From the NCBI GenBank assembly GCA_965221845.1, contig OZ244919.1, forward strand, positions 1,798,001 through 1,862,000: 64,000 nucleotides of DNA, written 5' to 3'. Source of the stretch: JAJEFO01 sp965221845 (GTDB lineage: Bacteria > Pseudomonadota > Alphaproteobacteria > Rhodobacterales > Rhodobacteraceae). Of this stretch, positions 7,741 through 16,429 are shown piece after piece. The notes under the pieces are model-generated. The model worked only from the letters and a program-made list of their open reading frames with translations, did no database searches and was not told the origin of the DNA. The position numbers and the translations under genes were made by a program. How positions within the stretch are numbered: position 1 is the first letter of the stretch; every line of letters begins with the position of its first letter.

Positions 7741-9053
7741 CGGTCGCGCCGGCGCACGGGATCACGCATCGCCGCGTCCTGGGGATCGCGCTGCCGATCC
7801 TGGTCGCCAATGCCACCGTGCCGGTTCTCGGACTCGTGGACATCGGCGTCGTCGGCCAGCTGGGGGATCCCGTGCCGATCGGGGCCGTCGCGATCGGGGC
7901 CGGGATCCTGACCGCGGTCTACTGGATCTTCGGCTTTCTCCGCATGGGAACCACCGGCATGACAAGCCAGGCGCTCGGGGCGGACGACAGGCAAGAGGCG
8001 GACGCGCTCCTGTCGCGCGCGATGATCGTGGGGCTGGGCGGCGGCCTGTTGCTGATCATCCTGCAATGGCCCGTCTTCCATGGAGGATTCCTGGTCTCGC
8101 CCGCGTCGTCGGCGGTGGAGGACGGCGCGAAGGCGTACATGTCCGTGCGCATCTGGTCGGCCCCGGCCGCGATCGCGCTTTTCGGCATCAACGGCTGGCT
8201 CATCGCGGCCGAGAGGACCCGTGCCGTCCTGGCTCTTCAAGTCTGGATGAACGGCCTGAACGCCGTGCTCGACGTGACCTTCGTCCTGGGCTTCGGCTGG
8301 GGCGTGGGCGGCGTCGCCCTGGCGACATTCCTTGCCGAATGGGGCGGGCTGGCCCTGGGACTCTGGCTTTGCAGGGACGCGATCCGGCGGACGTCCCTGG
8401 ACGACTGGCCCCGGATCCTCTCCCGTGCGCGTCTGTTCAGGATGGCCGCGATCCATCGCGACATCCTGCTCAGGTCCCTGTTCATCGAGTCGATCTTCGT
8501 CTCCTTCCTCTTCTTCGGGGCCAGGTTCGGGGACGTCACGCTCGCCGCCAACCAGATGCTGCTGCAGTTCGTGCACGTGACGGCCTACGCGCTTGACGGA
8601 TTCGCGATCGCGGCCGAGACGCTTGTGGGCAACGCGACGGGCGCGCGAGACCGGACGCGCCTTCGCAAGGGCGCTCTCCTGACGAGCGCCTGGGGCGCCG
8701 GCGTCATGGCCGTCTTTTCGGCGGCGGCCTGGGCCTTCGGACCCTGGGTCATCGACCTGATGACCACTGCGGACGAGGTTCGCCGGGCGGCCAAGGCGCT
8801 CCTGCCGTGGATGATCGCGGCGCCGGTCCTCGGGATCGCGGCCTGGATGCTCGACGGGATATTCATTGGCGCCACGCGAACGGCCGACATGCGGAACATG
8901 ACGGCCGTCTCGGCCGCGATCTATTTCGCGTCCGTATGGATCCTTTCCGGCCACGGGAACGACGGAATCTGGATGGCGCTCCTGATCTCGCTCGTCGCAA
9001 GGGGAGTCACGCTCGGCGTCAGGTACCCTGCCCTCGAACGCGCCGGAGGCTGA
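7737..9053 (+). CDS. MATE-family efflux transporter
   Basis: 438 residues with about twelve hydrophobic segments, the usual MATE size. The start ATG 7737 overlaps the preceding stop. The first helix region reads RVLGIALPILVANATVPVLGLVDIGVVGQLG, matching the DinF/NorM-like family opening in which a conserved Asp follows VPVLGLV. A second-half repeat begins at about residue 230 (LFIESIFVSFLFFGARFGDVTLAANQMLLQ). These inner-membrane antiporters export cationic compounds using Na+ or H+ gradients. It is the last gene of a three-gene overlap cluster and converges with pyrD: the two stop codons directly abut, leaving no room for a separate terminator. Confidence 0.9.
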   Translation: MTVAPAHGITHRRVLGIALPILVANATVPVLGLVDIGVVGQLGDPVPIGAVAIGAGILTAVYWIFGFLRMGTTGMTSQALGADDRQEADALLSRAMIVGLGGGLLLIILQWPVFHGGFLVSPASSAVEDGAKAYMSVRIWSAPAAIALFGINGWLIAAERTRAVLALQVWMNGLNAVLDVTFVLGFGWGVGGVALATFLAEWGGLALGLWLCRDAIRRTSLDDWPRILSRARLFRMAAIHRDILLRSLFIESIFVSFLFFGARFGDVTLAANQMLLQFVHVTAYALDGFAIAAETLVGNATGARDRTRLRKGALLTSAWGAGVMAVFSAAAWAFGPWVIDLMTTADEVRRAAKALLPWMIAAPVLGIAAWMLDGIFIGATRTADMRNMTAVSAAIYFASVWILSGHGNDGIWMALLISLVARGVTLGVRYPALERAGG

Positions 9054-10127
9054 TCACGGCCCCGGCGCGATCATGCCGGGCCGTTCGTCAAGCCAGTCCG
9101 CGGCACAGACGCCCCGGGCCTCGGCAACGGACGCGATCCCGTCGTGCGCCAGCATCTCGTCAATGCCCCGCGCGACGCGGGACGCCAAGGATATCCCGGA
9201 ATACGTCATCGCCGTGTAGATCTGCAACGCAACCGCCCCGGCCTTGATCTTCGCGTAGGCATCTGCGGCCGAGGCCACCCCCCCGACGCCGACAAGCGGC
9301 ATCTCGCCGCCGGTTTCGTGGAACAGCCGCGCCAGCACGCGTGTCGAGCGCGGAAAGAGCGGACGGCCCGACAGGCCGCCTTGTCGTGCGCGCAGGCCGT
9401 CCGCCAGCCCGTCGCGCGACACGGTGGTGTTGGTCGCGACGATCGCGGCGACTCCGCCATCCATGGCCGTCCGCGCGATGGCGCCGATGCGCCGGTCCGA
9501 AAGGTCCGGCGCGATCTTGAGAAACACCGGCAGGTCGCCGCTCTCCTCCATCACCGCTCCGAGAAGCGCCGCCAGGGCCCGTTCGCCCTGGAGGTCCCGA
9601 AGGCTGTCGGTGTTGGGCGAGGACACGTTGACGGTCACGAAGTCGGCGCATCCCCGCGCGGCACGCGTCGCGCGCGCATAGTCGACGACACGATCCTCGC
9701 TGTCCCTGTTGGCGCCAACGTTGATCCCGACAGGAATGCCGGCAGGGCGCGCCGCCAGCCGGCCGGCGACCGCCTCGATGCCGTCGTTGTTGAACCCGAG
9801 GCGGTTGATCGCCGCGAGGTCCCGGCGAAGCCGGAACAGCCTCGGGCGCCGATTGCCCGATTGCGGCCGCGGCGTCGCGGTCCCGATTTCCAGAAACCCG
9901 AAACCTGCGCGCATGAGAGGGCCAACCGCGCGCGCGTTCTTGTCGAACCCGGCCGCCAGGCCGACGGGATTCGGCAGGCGGAGACCGGCGAGGTTCACAT
10001 CCAGGCGGGGCGACTTTACTGGCCCAGGCAGCGGCGCGAATGGCGTGTGCAGCGCCCGAAGCGCAAGGCCGTGGGCAAGCTCGGGATCGATTCGGTTCAG
10101 GACCGCCAGTGCCGCGCGCTCGATCAC
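9054..10127 (-). CDS. pyrD: Dihydroorotate dehydrogenase (quinone), class 2
   Basis: 357 residues. It oxidises dihydroorotate to orotate in pyrimidine synthesis, coupled to the quinone pool at the membrane. Class 2 features are the N-terminal helical extension (AALAVLNRIDPELAHGLALRAL), GLAAGFDKNA, the catalytic-Ser segment NVSSPNT, KIAPDLSD and the FMN-phosphate segment VGVGGVASAADAYAKIKAGA. The GTG start at 10127 overlaps the DUF952 stop (GTGA) and fits the family N-terminus; no ATG lies nearby. Coupling to a DUF952 gene upstream is common in alphaproteobacteria. Confidence 0.95.
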   Translation of the reverse strand: MIERAALAVLNRIDPELAHGLALRALHTPFAPLPGPVKSPRLDVNLAGLRLPNPVGLAAGFDKNARAVGPLMRAGFGFLEIGTATPRPQSGNRRPRLFRLRRDLAAINRLGFNNDGIEAVAGRLAARPAGIPVGINVGANRDSEDRVVDYARATRAARGCADFVTVNVSSPNTDSLRDLQGERALAALLGAVMEESGDLPVFLKIAPDLSDRRIGAIARTAMDGGVAAIVATNTTVSRDGLADGLRARQGGLSGRPLFPRSTRVLARLFHETGGEMPLVGVGGVASAADAYAKIKAGAVALQIYTAMTYSGISLASRVARGIDEMLAHDGIASVAEARGVCAADWLDERPGMIAPGP

Positions 10128-10465
10128 GCCAGAAGGCCCTCGAAGACGTGGCGGCCGCCGGCGAGGGGAACCGCCCGAACGGACTTCACGTCTCCGATCA
10201 GAAGATCGCGGCAGAGATGGGGGAAGAGCGCGCCGCCCCGCGAGGGCTCCCACTTCAGGGAGTCCGCCAGAGGGCCGGCATCCACGCACAGGAGCACCAG
10301 CCCGGCCTCGCCGCGAAAGTGCCGCGAGGCTGTCTCCGCGACCTGTTCGCCGGTCGAGAAATGGATGAAGCCGTCCCTGACGTCGTCCGGCGATCCCCTC
10401 GTGCGCCCCGCCGCCTCGAACGCCTTGAACTCCTCGGCGCGAAATATCTTGTAGATGAGCGTCAT
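10124..10465 (-). CDS. DUF952 family protein
   Basis: 113 residues starting MTLIYKIFRAEEFKAFEAAG. Family signatures are DGFIHFSTGEQVAETASRHF in the centre and LKWEPSRGGALFPHLCRDL towards the end. The fold resembles a small ADP-ribosyltransferase-like domain, but the reaction is unknown. Its stop overlaps the pyrD GTG start by four bases, so it leads a two-gene operon with pyrD. The 273 bases upstream to pobA hold no gene that I can support. Confidence 0.88.
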   Translation of the reverse strand: MTLIYKIFRAEEFKAFEAAGRTRGSPDDVRDGFIHFSTGEQVAETASRHFRGEAGLVLLCVDAGPLADSLKWEPSRGGALFPHLCRDLLIGDVKSVRAVPLAGGRHVFEGLLA

Positions 10466-10738
10466 CCCGGACCTCTCGCGGCCTGCCGGAGTGGCGGCAG
10501 TCCCTGATCGCGCGCCTGGGACGAGTCCGGGCCGGTCGCCGTTTGCCGGCCGCTCTCGCGATGATGCAGTCGCTGCATGTCCGGCGGCGGGGGCATGGAT
10601 CGGCCGGCGCGCGGGCGAGCCGGACCGGCGCGCCCGAACCGCCGGATCCGCCGATCATCGGCGCGGCGCCGTCCCCGGTCCCCGCCACGGCCTGCGCAGG
10701 AAGGGCAGGCCTGTCCGCGAGGACCGCTGTCCTGCCGA

Positions 10739-11908
10739 TCAGAAGGGCAGCCCGACATAGTTCTCGGCCAGGTCGCGTCGCGCGGTCTCGGACGCCGCGA
10801 GATGGCCGAGCGTCGCCCGGCGCATCTCGGCGGCGAATTCGTCCTCGTCCTCGAACCGGTGCAGCATCATCGTCATCTGCCAGCTGAAACGCATGGCCTT
10901 CCATACCCGCTGCAGCGCGCGCCCCGAATAGCCGTCAATTCCCGAGCGATCGCCGGAACGCATGGCCTCGATCAGCGCCTCGCAGAGATAGCGCACGTCC
11001 GACACCGCGAGATTGAGGCCCTTTGCGCCGGTCGGCGGCACGATGTGCGCCGCATCTCCCACGAGGAACAGGTTGCCCCAGCGAAGCGGCTCGCACACGA
11101 AGCTGCGCAGGGGCGCCACGGACTTCTCGATGGACGGCCCGGTTCGCATCGCGGCAGCGGCGTCCGACGGAAGGCGCCGCTTCAGTTCGGCCCAGAACGC
11201 ATCGTCGCTCCATTGCTCCGCCCGATCGCTCATGGGCACCTGGAGGTAGTAGCGCGACAGGCTTTCGCTCCGCATCGACGCCAAGGCGAAGCCGCGCGCG
11301 GAATTCGCGTATACGAGCTCCTCCATGCAAGGAGGGACGCGGGACAGGACTCCAAGCCAGCCGAACGGATAGGTCCGTTCGAGTTCCCGCCGCCGGCCGT
11401 CCGGGATGGACTTTCGGCTGACTCCGTGGAACCCGTCGCATCCCGCCACGAAAAGGCATTCAAGCCGCCTCCGGTTGCCTTCATGCGTGAACTCCACAAC
11501 GGACCTTGACTGCTCCAGGTCGGACAGCGTCACGTCCTCGACGCCGTGAAGGATCTGCGTGCCGAGTCCATCCTGAGCCATGTAGAGATCCGCAGTGACC
11601 TCGGTCTGGCCATAGATCGTGACATGCCTGCCGGTCAGGGCGCGAAAGTCGATTCGGACCATCAGGTCGCTGTCGGTCAGGTAGCATCCGTAGTGCGGGA
11701 TTCCCGCACGGTCCAGCCGGCCCGAAACGCCCGCCTCTCGAAGCGTGTCAACCGTGCCTGCCTCCAGAACGCCGGCCCTGATCCGCTTGAGCACCTGATC
11801 CCGCGAGGCACGCTCGACAACCACCGTCTCGATGCCCGCGCGGTTCAGGAGCTGGGACAGAAGAAGCCCCGACGGCCCGCCTCCGATGACCGCGACTTCC
11901 GTCCGCAT
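10739..11908 (-). CDS. pobA: 4-hydroxybenzoate 3-monooxygenase
   Basis: 389 residues, the family length. This FAD enzyme hydroxylates 4-hydroxybenzoate to protocatechuate with NADPH. It opens with the dinucleotide-binding motif GGGPSGLLLSQLLNRAG and an acidic end at VVVERAS. It carries RIRAGVLEAGT (substrate and NADPH region), the GCDGFHGVSR motif and the second FAD motif LVGDAAHIVPPTGAKGLNLA. ATG 11908 has GGGAGGA eight bases upstream. No pobR-like regulator is adjacent; ggt lies divergently beyond an 81-bp inverted-repeat element that occupies the shared upstream region and may affect transcription. Confidence 0.94.
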   Translation of the reverse strand: MRTEVAVIGGGPSGLLLSQLLNRAGIETVVVERASRDQVLKRIRAGVLEAGTVDTLREAGVSGRLDRAGIPHYGCYLTDSDLMVRIDFRALTGRHVTIYGQTEVTADLYMAQDGLGTQILHGVEDVTLSDLEQSRSVVEFTHEGNRRRLECLFVAGCDGFHGVSRKSIPDGRRRELERTYPFGWLGVLSRVPPCMEELVYANSARGFALASMRSESLSRYYLQVPMSDRAEQWSDDAFWAELKRRLPSDAAAAMRTGPSIEKSVAPLRSFVCEPLRWGNLFLVGDAAHIVPPTGAKGLNLAVSDVRYLCEALIEAMRSGDRSGIDGYSGRALQRVWKAMRFSWQMTMMLHRFEDEDEFAAEMRRATLGHLAASETARRDLAENYVGLPF

Positions 11909-11975
11909 GCATCGATCCTCCCGGTGGCGAACTTCGTCCGCACCGGTCGATGATGTCAACCAGGCCGGAAGGCGG

Positions 11976-12056
11976 GGGTGCAGCCCAATTTTCTTGACAA
12001 AGTGATGGTGCGGTAGCGCCAGCGAACCATGGCGGTCAAAAAATTGAGATGCACCC
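11976..12056. mobile_element. 81-bp inverted-repeat element (MITE-like)
   Basis: The left arm GGGTGCAGCCCAATTTTCTTG.. (11976-11998) and the right arm (12035-12056, ending GAGATGCACCC) are inverted copies with a few mismatches around a 36-bp centre. Its right half, TGATGGTGC..GCGCCAGCGA..ATGGCGGTCAA..GATGCACCC, recurs with substitutions at 25632-25687. It is AT-richer than its surroundings. No transposase with these ends is present in the window. It sits between the divergent genes pobA and ggt, 68 bases from the pobA start. Confidence 0.75.
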
Positions 12057-12152
12057 GGAAGGCGGCGCCGCATGATCCCCCCGGTCCCGCCGCTTTCCAT
12101 CCGACGGGCATGCCGCTAGTCTGCGCATGCCAACTGGACGGGATCAGGCCGC

Positions 12153-13739
12153 ATGCGCGATTTCCATCTTCCGGGCCGGTCTCCCGTCCTCGCCGCGAAC
12201 GGAATGGTGGCGACCTCGCATCCGCTGGCGGCGTCCGAGGCGCTGGCCGTGATGAAGGATGGCGGGAACGCGGTGGACGCCGCGATTGCCGGTGCGATCC
12301 TTCTCGGGGTCTGCGAGCCGCACATGGCAGGGATCGGCGGCGACTGCTTTGCGCTTGTCAAGCCTGCAGGCACCGACGATGTCACCACGATCAACGGCTC
12401 GGGCCGGGCGCCCGCCGGCCTTGATCCGAACGACCTGAGAGAGGCGGGACTCACGAGAATCGAGCCGGGCCATCCTGCCTCCATCACAGTGCCGGGCGCC
12501 GTGGACGCGGTCTGCCGACTGTCGGAGCGCTTCGGGCGGATTGGCCTCGACCGCTGCCTCGCGCCCGCGATCCGGTATTTTGAGGAGGGCGTGCCCGTCG
12601 CCCCGCGAACCGCATCCGACATCGCCTCGGCAGGCCCCGGCATGACGGATGCCGCAAGGGCGCATTTCCTGAACCGCGGCCGTCCCTATCGCCTCGGCGA
12701 GCGCCTGCGCCTGCCCGGCCAGGTCGAGGTCTTGCAGCGCATCGCCGCAGGCGGGCGCGGCGCATTCTACGAGGGCGAGGTGATGGACGACATGCTGTCG
12801 GCGCTTGCAGCGACGGGAGGAACACATGCCGCCGAAGACTTCGCGGCAACCGAGGCCCTTTGGGGCACGCCGCTCTCGGGGCGGCATGGAGAATTCGACG
12901 TGCTTGAGCATGCGCCCAACGGACAGGGCGCCACCGCCCTGCTGCTCCTGAACATTCTCTCCCGATTCGACCTCTCCTCCATGGACCCTGTCGGCTTCGA
13001 GCGGCTTCACCTCGAAGCCGAGGCGTCGAAACTCGCCTACGACGCGCGAAACCGCTTTCTGGCCGATCCGGGGCACGTGACCCGGCTTGAACACATGCTG
13101 GCGGCAGAGACGGCCGAGCGGCTTGCCGGGCTCATTGACCCGGAGAAGGCGACGGCCGCACCCGCAGCCCTTGCGGAAGACGTGCACAAGGACACGATCC
13201 TGATCGTCGCCGTCGACGGGGACGGAATGGCTGTCAGCCTCATCTACTCCCTCTTCTCGGCATTCGGCTCCGGGGTGGCGAGCCCGAAATTCGGCATACT
13301 CTTCCAGAACCGCGGTTCAGGATTCAACCTGGTCCCCGGACATCCAAACGAGGCCGGCCCGGGAAAGCGGCCCATGCACACGATCATTCCGGCAATGCGG
13401 AAGGCCGGCGGAAAGGTCGACATGGCGTTTGGCGTCATGGGCGGGCAGTATCAGGCGACGGGCCACGCGCATTTCCTGACGAATGTCGCCGATTACGGCA
13501 TGGACCTGCAGGAAGCCGTTGACGGGCCGCGATCCTTTGCCGACCCGGTCGACGGAACGCTCCAGGTCGAAGACGGCGTGCCGGACTCCACGAGGCGGCG
13601 GCTCGCGAAGGCCGGGCACAGTCTTTCCCGGCCTGACATTCCCATCGGCGGAGCACAGGCCATATTGATCGACCACGCCAGCGGCACGCTGATCGGCGCA
13701 TCGGATCCCAGGAAGGACGGAGCGGCCGTCGGCCACTGA
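12153..13739 (+). CDS. ggt: Gamma-glutamyltransferase family protein
   Basis: 528 residues. The N-terminal part has the typical opening (ANGMVATSHPLAASEALAVMKDGGNAVDAAIA) and the glutamate-binding GSGRAP segment. The autoprocessing/catalytic Thr is Thr348 in KDTILIVAVDGDGMAVSLI, the expected start of the small subunit. No Sec signal is visible, so this may be a cytoplasmic homologue acting on gamma-glutamyl or related amides rather than periplasmic glutathione. The usual small-subunit sequence is present (GSGVASPKFGILFQNRGSGF, KRPMHTIIPAM, GVMGGQYQATGH). The start has GGGATCAGG upstream. A decayed IS5 copy begins immediately after the stop codon. Confidence 0.9.
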   Translation: MRDFHLPGRSPVLAANGMVATSHPLAASEALAVMKDGGNAVDAAIAGAILLGVCEPHMAGIGGDCFALVKPAGTDDVTTINGSGRAPAGLDPNDLREAGLTRIEPGHPASITVPGAVDAVCRLSERFGRIGLDRCLAPAIRYFEEGVPVAPRTASDIASAGPGMTDAARAHFLNRGRPYRLGERLRLPGQVEVLQRIAAGGRGAFYEGEVMDDMLSALAATGGTHAAEDFAATEALWGTPLSGRHGEFDVLEHAPNGQGATALLLLNILSRFDLSSMDPVGFERLHLEAEASKLAYDARNRFLADPGHVTRLEHMLAAETAERLAGLIDPEKATAAPAALAEDVHKDTILIVAVDGDGMAVSLIYSLFSAFGSGVASPKFGILFQNRGSGFNLVPGHPNEAGPGKRPMHTIIPAMRKAGGKVDMAFGVMGGQYQATGHAHFLTNVADYGMDLQEAVDGPRSFADPVDGTLQVEDGVPDSTRRRLAKAGHSLSRPDIPIGGAQAILIDHASGTLIGASDPRKDGAAVGH

Positions 13740-13740
13740 G

Positions 13741-14430
13741 GCCCGTCGACAGTCATGTCGCGACGACCACGCCGGCAACGAGATGAATCCCCCCCGCGAA
13801 GCGCCCGTCGGTCCTCGCATCGCGTCGCCATCTCCCGGACCCCCCCCCCCCGATCTTCGCGAGAAGGCTCTCCGCCAGCATTGCATGTCCCGGTCATGCG
13901 CCCCGGATTCCGTCCGGTTCGGTTTCGACGGGACCGCCGCGGCCCGCCGGTCCCCAGGCCAGTCCGGGTCGAACGCCCTGTCCCCAGCCAGCGCCCCGGA
14001 CGCAAGGCCGTCGCGCAGGTCCTGACCCCCATCTGGCCTTGCGCCTGGCCGGGAAGGATCATGAAGCCGACCGGACATCCCGGCGCGGCCGCGGCCCTGC
14101 GCGTCAGGCCGCCCTCGAGCGTCCGATCTCCTGGCTTGAGGCCCCCCTTGCGCCGGACTTCCCGGACAAGGCGTCGGAAACGCGCTCGAAGACCCCCGGA
14201 AGCGGCCGGCGCGGAACCGCCTGGAGACGCCGCCCCGCTTGCCGAAACGCTACGGAAGCATGTCCTCGATCCGCGCCCGCATGGCGTCGGCCGTCACCGC
14301 CCTGTCTGGATTGATCGTTCTGCTCGCTCATGCCGTTGTCGCCTCGTGCCGCCTTTCCGGCGGTCGTCGGGGAAGGACATGGCATGGGGCCGGACGATTC
14401 GCAAGACAACTGTCAACGGGCCCTAACTAC
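13741..14430 (-). mobile_element. Decayed IS5-family copy (minus orientation)
   Basis: Reverse-strand relatives of the intact IS5 element at 26641-27509 run through this stretch. The right border ends CAACTGTCAACGGGCCC (14411-14427), the same terminal repeat; near the left border CGACAGTCATGTCGCGACGACC matches the intact element's other end. Short coding relics such as PSKPNRTESGAHDRD and DAMRGPTG-like frames can be followed, but no frame is long. It contains a C12 run (13840-13851) and several smaller C runs. It forms the left border of the ATPase/HNH cargo. Confidence 0.75.
13840..13851. repeat. C12 homopolymer in the IS5 remnant
   Basis: Twelve C bases follow GGA, the same length as the tract in the secreted-protein gene at 3016. 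It lies in dead transposase sequence, so it has no coding effect. Confidence 0.9.
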
Positions 14431-14454
14431 AGGCAGGAAGCATCTGATATCCCC

Positions 14455-15021
14455 TCATGGAAGGGCTCGGACTGCGGCAGCAATTAAGGGTGCCAATTTT
14501 TCAAGCCCGGCCAGCGTAAGATTGCCCTCCTGGTACAGCGCATACCATCCCTCACGTTGGCGCAAAACCCGTTCATCATCACGCAAATGCAATCGTTCCA
14601 AGACAAACTCGGCACGCTCGCGAACCTCTGGTGGAATGGTGTCCGCAACCCGCAACTGCAGTGACGGCAAATCGATCTCGAACCATCCGGTCTCGACCAC
14701 GAACGGGTCCAGCATTTTATCGGCAGGAGTGTTGCCCTTGCTTGCGTTGATCCAGCCCGCACAGTAGCGATAGTTCTCCCAGTCGTAGGCTTTCGACCGG
14801 TCTTCGTGGCAGCTGACGAAGTGATCCACTGTGCCTTCCGGTATGTACATCACCGAATAGGCACAGAGATTGTGGAAACAATCTGCAAGTGCTGGCCTGA
14901 AGTCACTCCAATAATCTCTCGGGCGCTTGGGCGGCGGGTTGGCGGCAAGCCAGGCCTTGCCCGGTTGTCGGGCCTTACTGTCAAAGTCCGGAGGTTCCGA
15001 AACGGGGTCGAAATAGATCAT
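14455..15021 (-). CDS. HNH-like nuclease, partner of the adjacent ATPase (putative defence effector)
   Basis: 188 residues; ATG 15021 overlaps the ATPase stop (ATGA), so the two are translationally coupled. The central segment resembles a beta-beta-alpha HNH core of the PtuB/TIGR02646 kind: LCAYS (residues 52-56), TVDHF (64-68, with the candidate general-base His67), AYDWENYR (78-85) and N92/K95 in INASKG. The usual CxxC metal-stapling cysteines are not visible: LCAYS has one Cys and the second is replaced. The N-terminal part (Pro-rich, then YWSDFRPALADCF) and the C-terminal part (PPEVRERAEFVLERLHLRDDERVL) are unassigned. By analogy with Septu, the protein would be the DNA-cutting subunit. 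The role is inferred. Confidence 0.6.
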   Translation of the reverse strand: MIYFDPVSEPPDFDSKARQPGKAWLAANPPPKRPRDYWSDFRPALADCFHNLCAYSVMYIPEGTVDHFVSCHEDRSKAYDWENYRYCAGWINASKGNTPADKMLDPFVVETGWFEIDLPSLQLRVADTIPPEVRERAEFVLERLHLRDDERVLRQREGWYALYQEGNLTLAGLEKLAPLIAAAVRALP

Positions 15022-16325
15022 GATCCATTCTCGTTGTGATGAACCTCGACGATCCACCGCGGCCAGAATGGGTCCTGGCCCGGTACCACACGGCAGAGTT
15101 CCGCATGGATCCGATCCTTGTCTCTGAGTCCTTCAGGGTTCTGCTCTGCCTCACCGCGCATGTAGGCCTGCGCAGCGTCAATGGCACGCTCGGCTTCGAT
15201 GGACCGGGCCTGGCGCAGCCCGAACGCATCCGACACCAACCAGCTCATCGCATCACCTTGAAGCGACCAAGGGATGGGGTCGAGCTGCACCTGGCCGCTA
15301 TGGAGATCTAGGTGAAACAGCCGATCCCGATCCTCATCGAAATGAGGCTCGACCGAAGCCAGCACAAGTGGCGAATGGGTTGCTGCGACAATCTGAACGT
15401 CTGTCTTCGCACAGGCCAAGTGATCCATCACCTTGAGGAGTGCCGGCACGATAGTGCGCTGCCAGCGGGGGTGAAGGTGGGCCTCGATTTCGTCGAACAG
15501 CAAGATCACCTGCCCGGCCACAGTGACGTTGATCTGGGCAGCCGCGCGCACATGCTCACTCCAGGCCCAGACCAGCATGTAGGCCAGTCCGGTGATCCGG
15601 CGGATGGCAGACGAGGCGTGGACAATGGGAACGGCATCGGCATAGTCGGTTTTGATGGATGGAATGTCCTGGGCATCATCAACGGACAGGCGCAGGAGCG
15701 GGCCGGTCTCGCAGGGCTGGCCACCAACCGACAACGCACCCACGACCTCGGTCATGAGACGGGCATGGTCGCCGTTCTCTCGAATCCAGATCGACCAGTC
15801 ATCAAGAAGCCCCTTGCAGACTGTGGTCGGGCGACCCTCGATCGGAACATTCAGGCCGTCCCAGACATCCTGCGGTGCGAAGGCATAGCCAGGAAGCCGG
15901 TCTTGGACATCCACGCTCCCCCTCGTCTTCCAGTAGTTCCGGGCTGGATCCCAGACTGAGAACCCACCATCGGCGTGGGCATGGATAACAAGACCGGGAC
16001 TCCAGGGCCGTCCGGGCTGCCCGGTCCAGCTCTCATCCTTGGCAGAATATATACTCTCGAAGGCCTTGCTGTTGCCGGCATCGGTCGTCAGGGCAAGGCG
16101 CAATGTTGCCGGTGCTGTCCTGTCAGTCGGTCGGGCCGGATAGCCCGAAGTCAGGCGGGGATTCAGGTCCCGGGGCCATTTTCGTGTCAGGGCCCACCAT
16201 GCGATGTCCAGCAGGAAGCTCTTGCCGAGGCCATTGTCACCGACGATAAGATTTATCCGGGGCTGCAGGTCCATTGCCATTGCTGGCGCCGGTCCGACAT
16301 TTGTCATTTCAAGGCGTTCAAGCAT
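15018..16325 (-). CDS. AAA/ABC-type ATPase of a two-gene ATPase-nuclease system (PtuA/OLD-like)
   Basis: 435 residues. Walker A is GDNGLGKS at 29-36, directly after an N-terminal MLERLEMTNVGP strand typical of AAA_15/AAA_21 (SMC-like) ATPases. A signature-like helix HASSAIRRITGLAYMLVWAW lies at 236-255. Walker B plus the catalytic acid is VILLFDEIEAHLHP (273-286), and the switch-His loop is AATHSPLVLAS at 314-324. A long insert between Walker A and the signature lacks obvious coiled coil. ATG 16325 has TGAGGT upstream. It is co-transcribed with the HNH gene. Base composition is visibly lower in GC than the flanks, pointing to transfer. I infer a sensor/regulatory ATPase of a phage-defence pair; no reverse transcriptase or toxin gene is adjacent. 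Confidence 0.72.
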   Translation of the reverse strand: MLERLEMTNVGPAPAMAMDLQPRINLIVGDNGLGKSFLLDIAWWALTRKWPRDLNPRLTSGYPARPTDRTAPATLRLALTTDAGNSKAFESIYSAKDESWTGQPGRPWSPGLVIHAHADGGFSVWDPARNYWKTRGSVDVQDRLPGYAFAPQDVWDGLNVPIEGRPTTVCKGLLDDWSIWIRENGDHARLMTEVVGALSVGGQPCETGPLLRLSVDDAQDIPSIKTDYADAVPIVHASSAIRRITGLAYMLVWAWSEHVRAAAQINVTVAGQVILLFDEIEAHLHPRWQRTIVPALLKVMDHLACAKTDVQIVAATHSPLVLASVEPHFDEDRDRLFHLDLHSGQVQLDPIPWSLQGDAMSWLVSDAFGLRQARSIEAERAIDAAQAYMRGEAEQNPEGLRDKDRIHAELCRVVPGQDPFWPRWIVEVHHNENGS

Positions 16326-16429
16326 GCGACCTCAGGGAAAGCCGTGGGTTGTTGGCAGGAGTCTCTTCATAGTGTTCTAAGGATGCACATGCAACGGGGA
16401 GCCATTGGCCCTCAGCAATTCCCGCCAGC

